Source: Chitinophagales bacterium
Lineage (GTDB): Bacteria > Bacteroidota > Bacteroidia > Chitinophagales > CAIOSU01
NCBI GenBank assembly: GCA_040877935.1
Contig: JBBDNB010000026.1
Location: 1 to 64,000, forward strand
Length of the DNA: 64,000 bases
Direction: 5' to 3'
Below, piece after piece: positions 1 to 8,537 of this stretch. The stretch's first letter is position 1. Each line of letters begins with the position of its first letter. The notes beneath the pieces are model-generated. The model was not told the origin of the DNA. It saw nothing but the letters and a program-made list of their open reading frames with translations, and searched no databases. A program made the position numbers and the translations under genes.

Positions 1-166
1 CCTATTGCGTTTTAGTGAATTTCTGAGCTCTTAAATAATTATCGAACTCAGGTTAAAAGCATTTAATCAATTGGTTTTGCGTAAATTTAAAATTGCTTAT
101 TACAATGTGCAATTTTGCTATAATTCATTCAAACAATTACAGAAAAAATAGCCAAGTCGGGTTAAG

Positions 167-751
167 ATGAGAGATATTTTCGATAAAATTAAATCACTGC
201 TCAAAAGTTCAAAGGAATCCGGAAAACCCTTTGTCCATGAAATGATTGAGCGCAGTAATAAGGAAACAGAGGCCCATATTGCCTGGGCTGAAAGTCCGCG
301 CAAAGAGCTTTTGTTCAGCAATATAAAAGCTTTTCTGGAAAACCCTGAAGCAGATTATTCCAATTTCCAGAGCTTTCAAAACGAGCGGAGCTATACTTTT
401 GTGTTCTATTTTGAAGGCAGCGGCATGGAAAAAACAGAAATGCAGTATTATTTTGACCACTTAAAAGAGCGGGTTTTAGAGTTAGAGTACAACTTGTACA
501 TGTCAGACAGGAAAATAAAAGCCGAACCCGGAAATGTGGTAAAAACCATTGAACGGCATTATCTGAAACCGCTAAGAAAACAAAAGCACCATAGCGATAA
601 GGCAGAGCAACAGTATGGAAATATTGCCATTGAACATCACCTGCGCGATGATGTCCCTGAATTTGTAAAACTGAATGCTAGCTATTACCAGGATCATTTG
701 TACAAGGATGTAAAAGCTTTTCCTGAGCTGCTGAAGCTTATTTTTAAATAA
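167..751 (+). CDS. Unrecognised soluble protein, 194 aa
   Basis: I do not recognise the family. The product is 194 residues, charged and lysine/glutamate-rich, with no signal peptide and no membrane segment, so it is probably cytoplasmic. The middle (about residues 65-110) alternates aromatic and charged residues like a small alpha/beta domain; a basic, histidine-containing stretch (about 125-150) follows. The ATG at 167 is the first in frame and gives a compact ORF. The gene lies 41 nt upstream of the Mpo1-like gene on the same strand and may be co-transcribed with it. Coding potential looks real because the frame is long, uninterrupted and has codon use like its neighbours; function is unknown. 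Confidence 0.75.
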   Translation: MRDIFDKIKSLLKSSKESGKPFVHEMIERSNKETEAHIAWAESPRKELLFSNIKAFLENPEADYSNFQSFQNERSYTFVFYFEGSGMEKTEMQYYFDHLKERVLELEYNLYMSDRKIKAEPGNVVKTIERHYLKPLRKQKHHSDKAEQQYGNIAIEHHLRDDVPEFVKLNASYYQDHLYKDVKAFPELLKLIFK

Positions 752-792
752 AACTGTTTTCCATTAACTTTAATAGTTCAAAACCAAGCAAT

Positions 793-1143
793 ATGTCAAC
801 TGAAAAAAAATACAAAAGCCTAAAGGAATTTTATCCCTATTACCTTACAGAACACCAGGACAAAACATGCCGCAGGCTGCATTTTACCGGCACATTTCTT
901 CTGCTTGCTGTGCTGGTTTTAACCATTGTATTGCAAAAATGGTGGTTGTTTGCCACCATTCCCGTTTTGGGCTACGGCTTTGCCTGGGCCGGCCATTTTT
1001 TCTTTGAAAAAAACAAACCCGCCACATTTCAATATCCATTCTACAGCCTAGCTTCGGACTTTATTATGTTTTACCACATCCTCACCGGACAGATTGACGA
1101 AAAACTGAAATACGCCAGAAAAACGATTTTGGGTGTGGAGTAA
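793..1143 (+). CDS. Mpo1-like (DUF962) small membrane protein
   Basis: A 116-residue protein with two or three hydrophobic helices (about residues 30-48, 51-69 and 84-98) and conserved histidines at 21, 30, 68 and 95. This pattern, with an N-terminal YxxxHxxxxCRxLHxxG-type motif, fits the DUF962/Mpo1 family. The yeast member Mpo1 is an Fe-dependent dioxygenase that shortens 2-hydroxy fatty acids in alpha-oxidation; bacterial members are mostly uncharacterised. Family membership comes from the histidine motif and topology; the enzymatic role here is inference. It follows the unknown gene at 167-751 by 41 nt. Confidence 0.8.
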   Translation: MSTEKKYKSLKEFYPYYLTEHQDKTCRRLHFTGTFLLLAVLVLTIVLQKWWLFATIPVLGYGFAWAGHFFFEKNKPATFQYPFYSLASDFIMFYHILTGQIDEKLKYARKTILGVE

Positions 1144-1331
1144 GGTTTTGATTTAAATAGATTTCCACTTGCGATATGCGAGCGGCAGCAAAGATTTAAT
1201 TTATAACAAATCCACTCCCACAGGAGGCTGACCAGGTTTCTGCTCGTGTCTCGCGAGCGATAGCACCCCCAAAAAAACACCCCCTTTCAAACCTTTTTAA
1301 AGAAACCGCTATCTTCGAAAAAAAAATAGAT

Positions 1332-3011
1332 ATGCGGTTTATCAATTTTTTACTCGTATTTTTTCTCGCTTTTCAATGCCTTGCATTGCCACAGGAGCAA
1401 GACACGCTTTCCAATGGAAGCCAGCCGCTCCTGGCTGATGAGCTGAAAGAAGATTATGAATTCAGTTTAAAGTCGCCCTATCATACGGTTTATTCCCATC
1501 TGTATTTTCTGCAGCAGGATAATTTCAAGCCTGAAGTAGCTGGAGGTGTTTTTAATATTGAAAACAAAAAATATGCGGCAGAACTTGCTAAAAAATTAAA
1601 ACAGATTTTAGATGGTGAAGGGCTTTATGTGGATATGAAATTATTACCACGCGACCCTGATTATACAGATAATGAATTAGGATTGCACCGCTATATTTTA
1701 TTTCCAGCCTTCCCTCAAATTTATGTAGAAAAACAAGGCGACAATTGGTATTATTCGCGAAGAACGGCTGCCAGTATAGAAAAAACGCACTCTAATATTT
1801 ACCCGCTCGGTGCTGATTTTTTAATGAATTTATTTCCTCAGTACAGTCAGAAAGAATTCATAGGGCTTCAGCTTTGGCAATATATTGGAATGTTTGGGCT
1901 GATTTTGTTCAGTTTTGTTTTTCACAAATTTCTCACACTTCTACTGGATTTACTGATTAAAAGAATTCTTAATAGATATACCAAAATTCGGGAAGATGCC
2001 ATTCAAGCCATTCATGAAATATCCAAGCCGCTGAGCTTGTTTTGGGTTTTTTCGCTGGCACATTTTTTAGAACCAGCACTTCAGATTCCGGTAGAAATCA
2101 ACAAGTATATTATGATGGTGCTAAGGGTATTACCACCTGTTTTTGCTATAGTTGCAGCTTATAAAGTGGTTGATTTAATAGATATATATCTTACTGAAAT
2201 AACCAAACGCACTGAAAACACGCTGGACGATCAACTGGTGCCGCTTGTGCGCAAATCACTGAAAGTGCTGGTAATTATTGTCGGTGTACTTATCGTTTTG
2301 CAAAACCTGAATTTTAATATTACAGCACTGCTTGCCGGTATTTCCATTGGTGGTCTGGCATTTGCCCTCGCTGCACAGGATACGATTAAAAACTTTTTTG
2401 GCTCCCTGATGATCTTTATTGACAAGCCATTCCAGGTAGGCGACTGGATTAATTTTACTGGGGTAGATGGCACAGTAGAAGAAGTGGGCTTTCGCTCTAC
2501 CCGTGTGCGCACTTTTGCCAATTCACTGGTATCGGTTCCCAATGGCCGTATTTCAGATATGACGGTAGATAATTTTGGTTTGAGGCGCTACAGAAGATTT
2601 AGCACAACAATTGCCATCACTTATGACACACCACCCGATATGATAGAAGCCTATGTAAAAGGACTGCGCGAAATTATAGCACAGCACCCCAAAACATGGA
2701 AAGGTTTTTATGAAGTACAGCTCAACGGTATGGGCTCACATTCGCTTGATATTTTATTTTATACATTTTTTGATGTGCTTACCTGGTCGGAAGAAATAAA
2801 AGCCCGGCATGAATTGCTGATCTCTATTATAAAACTGGCAGAAACATTGAGGATTCGCTTTGCATTCCCCACACAAACGCTGCATATGGAAGAATTTCCG
2901 GAAAAGAAAAGCCTGACACCCAAATACGAGGAAAGCCCCGATGAGATCAATAAACGTGTGGCCGCATTTTTAAAGGAAAATGAAAAGCTGCGGAAAGCAG
3001 ATGATAAATGA
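1332..3011 (+). CDS. MscS-family mechanosensitive ion channel
   Basis: A 559-residue inner-membrane channel that would gate in response to membrane tension. A signal-like hydrophobic segment (1-18) is followed by an extracytoplasmic domain (about 20-180). Membrane helices lie at about 182-205, 235-250, 258-285 and 305-325. The pore helix (about 325-352) is rich in Gly and Ala (GISIGGLAFALAAQDT), as in MscS TM3, and the beta domain (VGDWINF then VEEVGFRSTRVRTF) follows. The C-terminal tail from about 520 is charged. It is longer than E. coli MscS (286 aa) because of the N-terminal extension, common in Bacteroidota members. It stands alone, with about 190 nt free on either side. Confidence 0.93.
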   Translation: MRFINFLLVFFLAFQCLALPQEQDTLSNGSQPLLADELKEDYEFSLKSPYHTVYSHLYFLQQDNFKPEVAGGVFNIENKKYAAELAKKLKQILDGEGLYVDMKLLPRDPDYTDNELGLHRYILFPAFPQIYVEKQGDNWYYSRRTAASIEKTHSNIYPLGADFLMNLFPQYSQKEFIGLQLWQYIGMFGLILFSFVFHKFLTLLLDLLIKRILNRYTKIREDAIQAIHEISKPLSLFWVFSLAHFLEPALQIPVEINKYIMMVLRVLPPVFAIVAAYKVVDLIDIYLTEITKRTENTLDDQLVPLVRKSLKVLVIIVGVLIVLQNLNFNITALLAGISIGGLAFALAAQDTIKNFFGSLMIFIDKPFQVGDWINFTGVDGTVEEVGFRSTRVRTFANSLVSVPNGRISDMTVDNFGLRRYRRFSTTIAITYDTPPDMIEAYVKGLREIIAQHPKTWKGFYEVQLNGMGSHSLDILFYTFFDVLTWSEEIKARHELLISIIKLAETLRIRFAFPTQTLHMEEFPEKKSLTPKYEESPDEINKRVAAFLKENEKLRKADDK

Positions 3012-3206
3012 GGTGGGGGTTTTAAAGAAGATAAACATGTTGATTCTCGGGCAAATTAACCCTCTCAAACTTTCGCACAGCACAAGTTTGCATAAAATAC
3101 ATTTGTTTTGATCAAACAACAGAATAATAGATATCCCACCTTTATTTAGCTATTTCTGCATAAATCCTTTTATTTTCAGCCTTTATTTGCGCATTAAAAT
3201 ATAGCT

Positions 3207-4367
3207 ATGAAGCTCGTAGAAGTGACAAATGACCAGCAATCGAAAGAATTCCTGGATGTTTCTGAAAAAATATACAAAGATGATCCCAACTGGATTCGCC
3301 CATTGGACAATGATATCAATCAAATATTTAACCCTAAGAAAAATAAGTTTTTTAAACACGGATCGCTCAGCCGTTGGTTATTAAAAAATGACCAGGGAGA
3401 AAACATCGGTCGTGTAGCGGCATTTATCAATGAAAGCAATGCCAATAAATTTGACCAACCTACAGGGGGAATGGGCTTTTTCGAATGCATTAATGACAGG
3501 GAAGCGGCATTTATGCTTTTTGACAAATGTAAGGAATGGCTCGAAGAACACGGTATGGAAGCAATGGACGGCCCTGTAAATTTTGGCGAGCGACACCAAT
3601 GGTGGGGCTTGCTGATAGAAGGCTTTACAGAGCCCTGTTATGGCATGAACTACCATGCGGAATACTACAAATCTCTTTTCGAGGCTTATGGATTTCAAAT
3701 CTATTTCAAACAGTATTCCTACGGTATGAAGGTGAATGCTCCGCGCCCGAAAATATATTACGAACGTGCTAAAAAAGTGCTGGAAGACCCCAATTACAGC
3801 TTTAAACATGCCGATCTCAATGATCTGGAAAAATACACCGAAGATTTTAGGCACGTTTACAACAATGCTTTCGGTGGACGAGAAGGCGTGAAACCCATGA
3901 CTAAAAAACAGGCCAAAAACCTGATCAATACCCTAAAACCCGTTTTGGTGGACTACCTGCTTTGGTTGGGCTATTACAAAGACGATCCCATTGCCATGTT
4001 TTTTATGATGCCGGAATTGAACCAATATTTTAAGCATGTGAATGGTAAAATGAACTGGCTGGGCAAATTGAAATTTGTTTGGCACAGATGGCGCAAAACC
4101 AATAGAAAAATGTATGGCTTTTTGTTTGGCGTAGTTCCTGAGCATCAGAGAAAAGGCGTGGAAGGCGGAATCATTATTGCGGCTAATGAAGTGGTAGTGC
4201 CCAAAAAACGCTGGGATGATCTGGAGCTGATCTGGATTGGAGATTTCAATCCAAAAATGATGCGCATAGCAGAACACCTCGGTGCAGAAATTGTAAAAAC
4301 CCATGCTACATTCCGCAAACTCTTTGATCCAAACAAGCCCTTCAAGCGCAAGCCGATAGAGGATTAG
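3207..4367 (+). CDS. GNAT-fold N-acyltransferase-like protein (YghO-like)
   Basis: A 386-residue cytoplasmic protein. The N-terminal part (KEFLDVSEKIYKDDPNWIRP, about 12-31) and the C-terminal VVPEHQRKGVEGGIIIAA segment (about 311-328) resemble the acyl-CoA-binding fold of GNAT acyltransferases, as in the YghO-like family common in Bacteroidota. The GNAT-like R/QxxGxG/A signature is present as HQRKGVEGG. Substrate is unknown. It is monocistronic, with intergenic gaps of about 190 nt on both sides. The family assignment is from memory of the motif pattern; an alternative is simply a conserved protein of unknown function. Confidence 0.65.
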   Translation: MKLVEVTNDQQSKEFLDVSEKIYKDDPNWIRPLDNDINQIFNPKKNKFFKHGSLSRWLLKNDQGENIGRVAAFINESNANKFDQPTGGMGFFECINDREAAFMLFDKCKEWLEEHGMEAMDGPVNFGERHQWWGLLIEGFTEPCYGMNYHAEYYKSLFEAYGFQIYFKQYSYGMKVNAPRPKIYYERAKKVLEDPNYSFKHADLNDLEKYTEDFRHVYNNAFGGREGVKPMTKKQAKNLINTLKPVLVDYLLWLGYYKDDPIAMFFMMPELNQYFKHVNGKMNWLGKLKFVWHRWRKTNRKMYGFLFGVVPEHQRKGVEGGIIIAANEVVVPKKRWDDLELIWIGDFNPKMMRIAEHLGAEIVKTHATFRKLFDPNKPFKRKPIED

Positions 4368-4555
4368 GGTTTTGGTTGGTTAGTTGGATTTTTCACCATT
4401 TATCAGATGGTTCTATACCGTCTAGATTGTTTTAGACAAGAAGCTTTAAATCATTAGTATTTGTTTTAAGCTACTAGCAAACAAAACTTCGACAAGCAAG
4501 CAGTTCATTTCGTCCATTTCTAATCTATATCTTTACAAAAAATCATTATTCCCCA

Positions 4556-6997
4556 ATGAACTATGTAGAAGTGATTTTACCTTTTGCCCTTGATGGGACT
4601 TTTACATACGGTATCCCGCAGCATTTATTGGGTAAAGTAACACTTGGCCACCGGGTATTGGTGCAGTTCGGAAAAAAACGCATCTACACAGGCATAGTAG
4701 CTGAATTGCAGGCAGAGAAAAAAGGCGATTTTAAGGTCAAGCCGCTATTGGCAATTTTAGATGAGCAGGCAATCATTCCGGAAAAACTGCTCTATTTCTG
4801 GCATTGGATGCACAAATACTATATGTGCCCCATTGGTGATGTAATGCGCGCTGCATTGCCCTCTGCATTTAAGCTTAGCAGCGAAAGTGTGTTTTCGCTC
4901 ACCGATAAATTCGAAGTAGATAAATTCAAGCTCAGCAATACGGAGTTTCAAATCTGCGAAATGCTTTTGGAAAAAAAAGTGCTTGCTCTCAGTGAACTGG
5001 AAAGCAAAACCGGCATAAAAAACCTGTGGCAGCCCTTGCAAAATCTCCTAAAACGCGATTTGATTAAAACCGGGGAAAGTGTTCAGGAAAAATACAAACC
5101 CAAAATTGAAAAGCGTATAAAATTAGACGAAACCTATGATGAGGAAAGTCTCAGTGAACTCTTAAATCACCTGGAAAAAAGGGCACACAAACAGGCGGAA
5201 TTACTCAATCTTATACTTCATAAATCAGAAAAAGATTTTGCGCAGCAGGACTTGTTAAAAGAAGCTGATGCAACATTATCGTCTTTAAGAAGCCTTGAGA
5301 AAAAAGGGGTAATTGAGATTTTTGAAAAAAAAATTGATCGCCTGGCACTTTTTGAGGGTACGAGTTTTGAGCCCGAATCACATCCCTTCTCTGAGGCGCA
5401 ACAACTGGCTTTTGAACAAATAAACACAGCCTGGAAAAACCATCAAGTTTGTTTGTTGCACGGCATTACCGGTAGCGGCAAAACCCATATTTACATAGAG
5501 CTGATTGCAGAAATGCTGAAAGCCGACAAACAGGTTTTGTATCTATTGCCGGAAATTGCCCTGACAACCCAAATTATCAAAAAGCTGCAAAGTGTTTTTG
5601 GCAATAAGGTCGGTGTTTATCACTCGGGGTTCAATGATGCAGAAAGGGTAGAAATTTGGCAAAAAGTACAGAACAGCGAATACAAGGTAATATTGGCTGC
5701 ACGCTCCGGTCTTTTTCTGCCTTTCACCGAACTCGGACTCGTTATTGTTGATGAAGAACACGACAGTTCCTACAAACAGTTTGACCCTGCTCCGCGCTAT
5801 CAGGCCAGGGATGCTGCCATTTATCTTGCAGGGATACATCAGGCCAAGGTATTGCTCGGTACAGCAACACCTTCTCTTGAATCTTATGAAAATGCCCTGA
5901 ACGGGAAATTCGCTTATATAGAATTAAAAGTGCGTTTTGGTGAAGGGCAACTCCCCGAAATTAAAGTCCTGGATTTAAAACGCTTGTACAAGCGCAAAGA
6001 AATGACCTCCTATTTTTCCAACTATCTGCTGGAGCAAATTGAGCAAAGACTAGAACGCAAAGAACAGGTCATTTTATTTCAAAATAAAAGAGGCTACGCT
6101 CCCTATGTGCGCTTTAAGGAATCGAATGAAGTGCCGATGTGCCCCAATTGCGATGTCTCACTGACCTATCATCGCCTGAATGCCGATTTGCGCTGCCACT
6201 ATTGCGGATTTAAAGCTACAGTGGAACAAATTTGCAAACGCTATGACGCCAATGATATGCAGGTCGTGAATTTCGGGACAGAACAAGTAGAAGACGAAAT
6301 GCGCAAACGCTTTCCAACAGCCCGTGTTGAGCGCCTCGATCTGGACAATACAAGGCGCAAAAATGCGCATGCAGAGATCATCCGAAAATTTGAACAGGGA
6401 GAAACAGATATCCTGGTCGGGACACAGATGGTTACCAAAGGCCTGGATTTTGATGCAGTGGCCTTAGTTGCAGTTTTGCAGGCAGATCATTTGCTGAAAT
6501 TGCCGGATTTTCGTTCTGCCGAGAGAGCTTTCCAACTAATGGAACAGGTCAGCGGGCGTGCAGGTAGGAGAAACAAAGATGGCCGGGTGATTATTCAAAC
6601 CACTATGCCTGATCATTTTGTAATCCAAACATTGATAAGCCGGGGAACAAAGGCTTTTTACAAAACCGAATTGCAGCAGCGCAAAGTTTTTTACTATCCG
6701 CCTTATTACCGCCTGATTAAAATCGGTTTGAAACACAAGAAAAGCCCTGTATTGTGGCAGGCAGCCAATGCCTTAGATCAAATATTGCGCCCACGCTTAA
6801 AAGGCCATTTGTTAGGCCCCGCTCCACCGATGGTGGGACGGATCAAAAACCAATACCTCGCTGATTTTTTGCTGAAAGCACCAAAAGACCCCGCGACAAT
6901 GGCCGCCAACAAAAGGGTTTTGATTGCTGCTTCCAATCACCTGCAAAAACAGAAAAACTTCGCATCGCTGAATATCTATTTTGATGTGGATCCTTGA
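4556..6997 (+). CDS. priA: Primosomal replication restart helicase PriA
   Basis: An 813-residue 3'-5' DNA helicase that restarts stalled replication forks. An N-terminal DNA-binding domain is followed by a Walker A motif (HGITGSGKTHIY, about residues 303-314), a DEEH Walker B box (VDEEHDSSYK), the GTQMVTKGLDF motif and the SGRAGR motif VI. Of the zinc-binding cysteines, CPNC (529-532) and CHYC (547-550) are intact. The first pair is replaced by F520/S523 and the last pair reads C560-K-R-Y563 instead of CPxC. One of the two zinc sites therefore seems to be lost, although all helicase motifs remain. An imperfect -7 box (TATCTTTA) lies shortly upstream. It is a single gene. Confidence 0.96.
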   Translation: MNYVEVILPFALDGTFTYGIPQHLLGKVTLGHRVLVQFGKKRIYTGIVAELQAEKKGDFKVKPLLAILDEQAIIPEKLLYFWHWMHKYYMCPIGDVMRAALPSAFKLSSESVFSLTDKFEVDKFKLSNTEFQICEMLLEKKVLALSELESKTGIKNLWQPLQNLLKRDLIKTGESVQEKYKPKIEKRIKLDETYDEESLSELLNHLEKRAHKQAELLNLILHKSEKDFAQQDLLKEADATLSSLRSLEKKGVIEIFEKKIDRLALFEGTSFEPESHPFSEAQQLAFEQINTAWKNHQVCLLHGITGSGKTHIYIELIAEMLKADKQVLYLLPEIALTTQIIKKLQSVFGNKVGVYHSGFNDAERVEIWQKVQNSEYKVILAARSGLFLPFTELGLVIVDEEHDSSYKQFDPAPRYQARDAAIYLAGIHQAKVLLGTATPSLESYENALNGKFAYIELKVRFGEGQLPEIKVLDLKRLYKRKEMTSYFSNYLLEQIEQRLERKEQVILFQNKRGYAPYVRFKESNEVPMCPNCDVSLTYHRLNADLRCHYCGFKATVEQICKRYDANDMQVVNFGTEQVEDEMRKRFPTARVERLDLDNTRRKNAHAEIIRKFEQGETDILVGTQMVTKGLDFDAVALVAVLQADHLLKLPDFRSAERAFQLMEQVSGRAGRRNKDGRVIIQTTMPDHFVIQTLISRGTKAFYKTELQQRKVFYYPPYYRLIKIGLKHKKSPVLWQAANALDQILRPRLKGHLLGPAPPMVGRIKNQYLADFLLKAPKDPATMAANKRVLIAASNHLQKQKNFASLNIYFDVDP

Positions 6998-7182
6998 TGA
7001 TTGAACGACAAGTATTTTTTTGGAATTCCCAATTTTAAGGCCTTCGCATAACATGTTCATTATCAAGTGATAGAAAAACAGATAATATTAACCTAACGAA
7101 AATACCATGTTGAATAAACCTTCTTAACAATTTCTTAACAGTATGGTGTATTTAACTTAACCTATGCCTAACTATTTCATAA

Positions 7183-7190
7183 TACTTTTG
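7183..7190 (+). promoter_or_regulatory. -7 box of the porin gene
   Basis: TACTTTTG matches the Bacteroidota -7 consensus TAnnTTTG perfectly. It predicts a start near 7193 and a leader of about 20 nt. No clear -33 TTTG is visible at the expected distance. Confidence 0.55.
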
Positions 7191-7211
7191 CGCAAACCAT
7201 TTACGGAATAG

Positions 7212-8459
7212 ATGAACCTGTATAAAATTATTCCCTGTGTTTTCTGCCTGTTTCTCGTTTTCAATTCTAATCTAACAGGACAGCCAAATCAGGAAGCAGC
7301 CGAAGGCAAAGTAAAATCGGAAAAAGAAAAAAAGCCTTTTTTTAAAAAGGAATGGTTTCAGAGAATAAACATCCGGGGCTATGCGCAGGCGCGCTACAAT
7401 AGGCTGTTGGAAACCAATGACCAATTAAAATGTGACCAATGTGATAAATCCTGGGGCGAAGATGGCGGTTTTTTTATGCGCAGGATTCGGGTGATCTTTT
7501 TCGGTCAGATTTCAACGCGCGTTTATTTTTACATACAACCTGATTTTGCCAGCACAGACAATCCCAATGTTTTGAATTTTGTGCAACTCCGCGATGCTTA
7601 TTTTGATATTGGAATTGACAAACACAATCAATTCAGGTTTAGGATTGGACAGAGCAAGGTTCCCTTTGGATTTGAAAATATGCAATCGAGTCAAAACCGA
7701 TTGCCCTTGGATAGAAATGATGGCTTGAACAGTGCTCTGGCCAATGAGCGCGATATCGGGATATTCTTTTACTGGGCACCAAAAAAAATCCGTGAACTGT
7801 ATTCCACATTGAATCCTGCTGGGCTGAAAGGAAGTGGCGATTACGGGGTATTTGGCTTGGGTGTTTTCAATGGGCAAACGGCCAATAGGCCCGAACTCAA
7901 CAAAAACAAACACATCGTGGCCAGATTGTCTTATCCATTTGAAGTACGCAAACAAATAATTGAACCTGGAATACAAGCCTATACCGGTGAATATGAATTG
8001 CGCGAAGATCAATTGAGCGAAGGTGTGAAGGTAAAAGACGACAGAAACTATACTGATCAGAGAGTTGCTGCTACATTTGTACTTTACCCAAAACCATTTG
8101 GAATTCAGGCAGAGTACAATATCGGACGAGGCCCTGAATTTAACCCCGCTACAGATTCTATTGAGTTGAAAAGTTTAACTGGAGGATATATTACGCTCAA
8201 CTACAAAATAGGTATTAAGAAACAATTGCTCTATCCATTTATGCGCCTGCAATATTACGAAGGCGGCAAAAAACACGAAAGGGATGCGCGCAAGCACAAA
8301 GTAAATGAACTTGAAATTGGCGTGGAATGGCTGCCCATCAAGAATTTTGAATTGGTAGTAATGTACACCATTTCCTCCAGAAGATTTGAAGACTACCAAA
8401 ACCCGGATAATTTCCAGAAAGGCAGATTGCTGAGACTACAGGCGCAGGTTAATTTTTAA
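7212..8459 (+). CDS. OprO/OprP-type phosphate-selective porin
   Basis: A 415-residue outer-membrane beta-barrel with a signal peptide (about 1-24, ending NLTGQ). It shows the porin O/P pattern: an early RGYAQARY strand, FMRRIRVIFFGQISTRVYFYIQPDFA, RDAYFDIGIDKHNQFRFRIGQSKVPFGFENMQSSQNR, and a C-terminal strand ending in Phe (LRLQAQVNF). In characterised members the barrel conducts phosphate or polyphosphate; substrate specificity here is inferred only. The two cysteines near residues 75-78 are unusual for a porin. A perfect -7 box lies 21 nt upstream, and a palindromic element follows directly after the stop codon. Confidence 0.88.
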   Translation: MNLYKIIPCVFCLFLVFNSNLTGQPNQEAAEGKVKSEKEKKPFFKKEWFQRINIRGYAQARYNRLLETNDQLKCDQCDKSWGEDGGFFMRRIRVIFFGQISTRVYFYIQPDFASTDNPNVLNFVQLRDAYFDIGIDKHNQFRFRIGQSKVPFGFENMQSSQNRLPLDRNDGLNSALANERDIGIFFYWAPKKIRELYSTLNPAGLKGSGDYGVFGLGVFNGQTANRPELNKNKHIVARLSYPFEVRKQIIEPGIQAYTGEYELREDQLSEGVKVKDDRNYTDQRVAATFVLYPKPFGIQAEYNIGRGPEFNPATDSIELKSLTGGYITLNYKIGIKKQLLYPFMRLQYYEGGKKHERDARKHKVNELEIGVEWLPIKNFELVVMYTISSRRFEDYQNPDNFQKGRLLRLQAQVNF

Positions 8460-8460
8460 T

Positions 8461-8508
8461 ATTTTTAAATGTAGGGGCACACGGCCGTGCGCCCCTACAT
8501 TTAAAAAT
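8461..8508. repeat. REP-like extragenic palindrome, also a likely bidirectional terminator
   Basis: Two perfect 18-nt arms (8461-8478 and 8491-8508) flank a core CACGGCCGTG that is itself self-complementary, so the 48 nt fold into one hairpin of about 23 bp. The GTAGGGGC...GCCCCTAC core resembles the mobile extragenic palindromes (REP/RAYT-type) seen in many bacteria. It starts one base after the porin stop codon and lies before the convergent exporter gene, so it probably also ends both transcripts. No second copy was noticed in the window. Confidence 0.8.
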
Positions 8509-8537
8509 TCAAAGAGCTGAATTCATTTCAGCACACA

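Noticed and set aside
1188-1265. Two GCGAGCGNNAGCA segments near 1188 and 1253
   Set aside because: Short direct repeat with mismatches in a non-coding gap; no structure or context to support a function.
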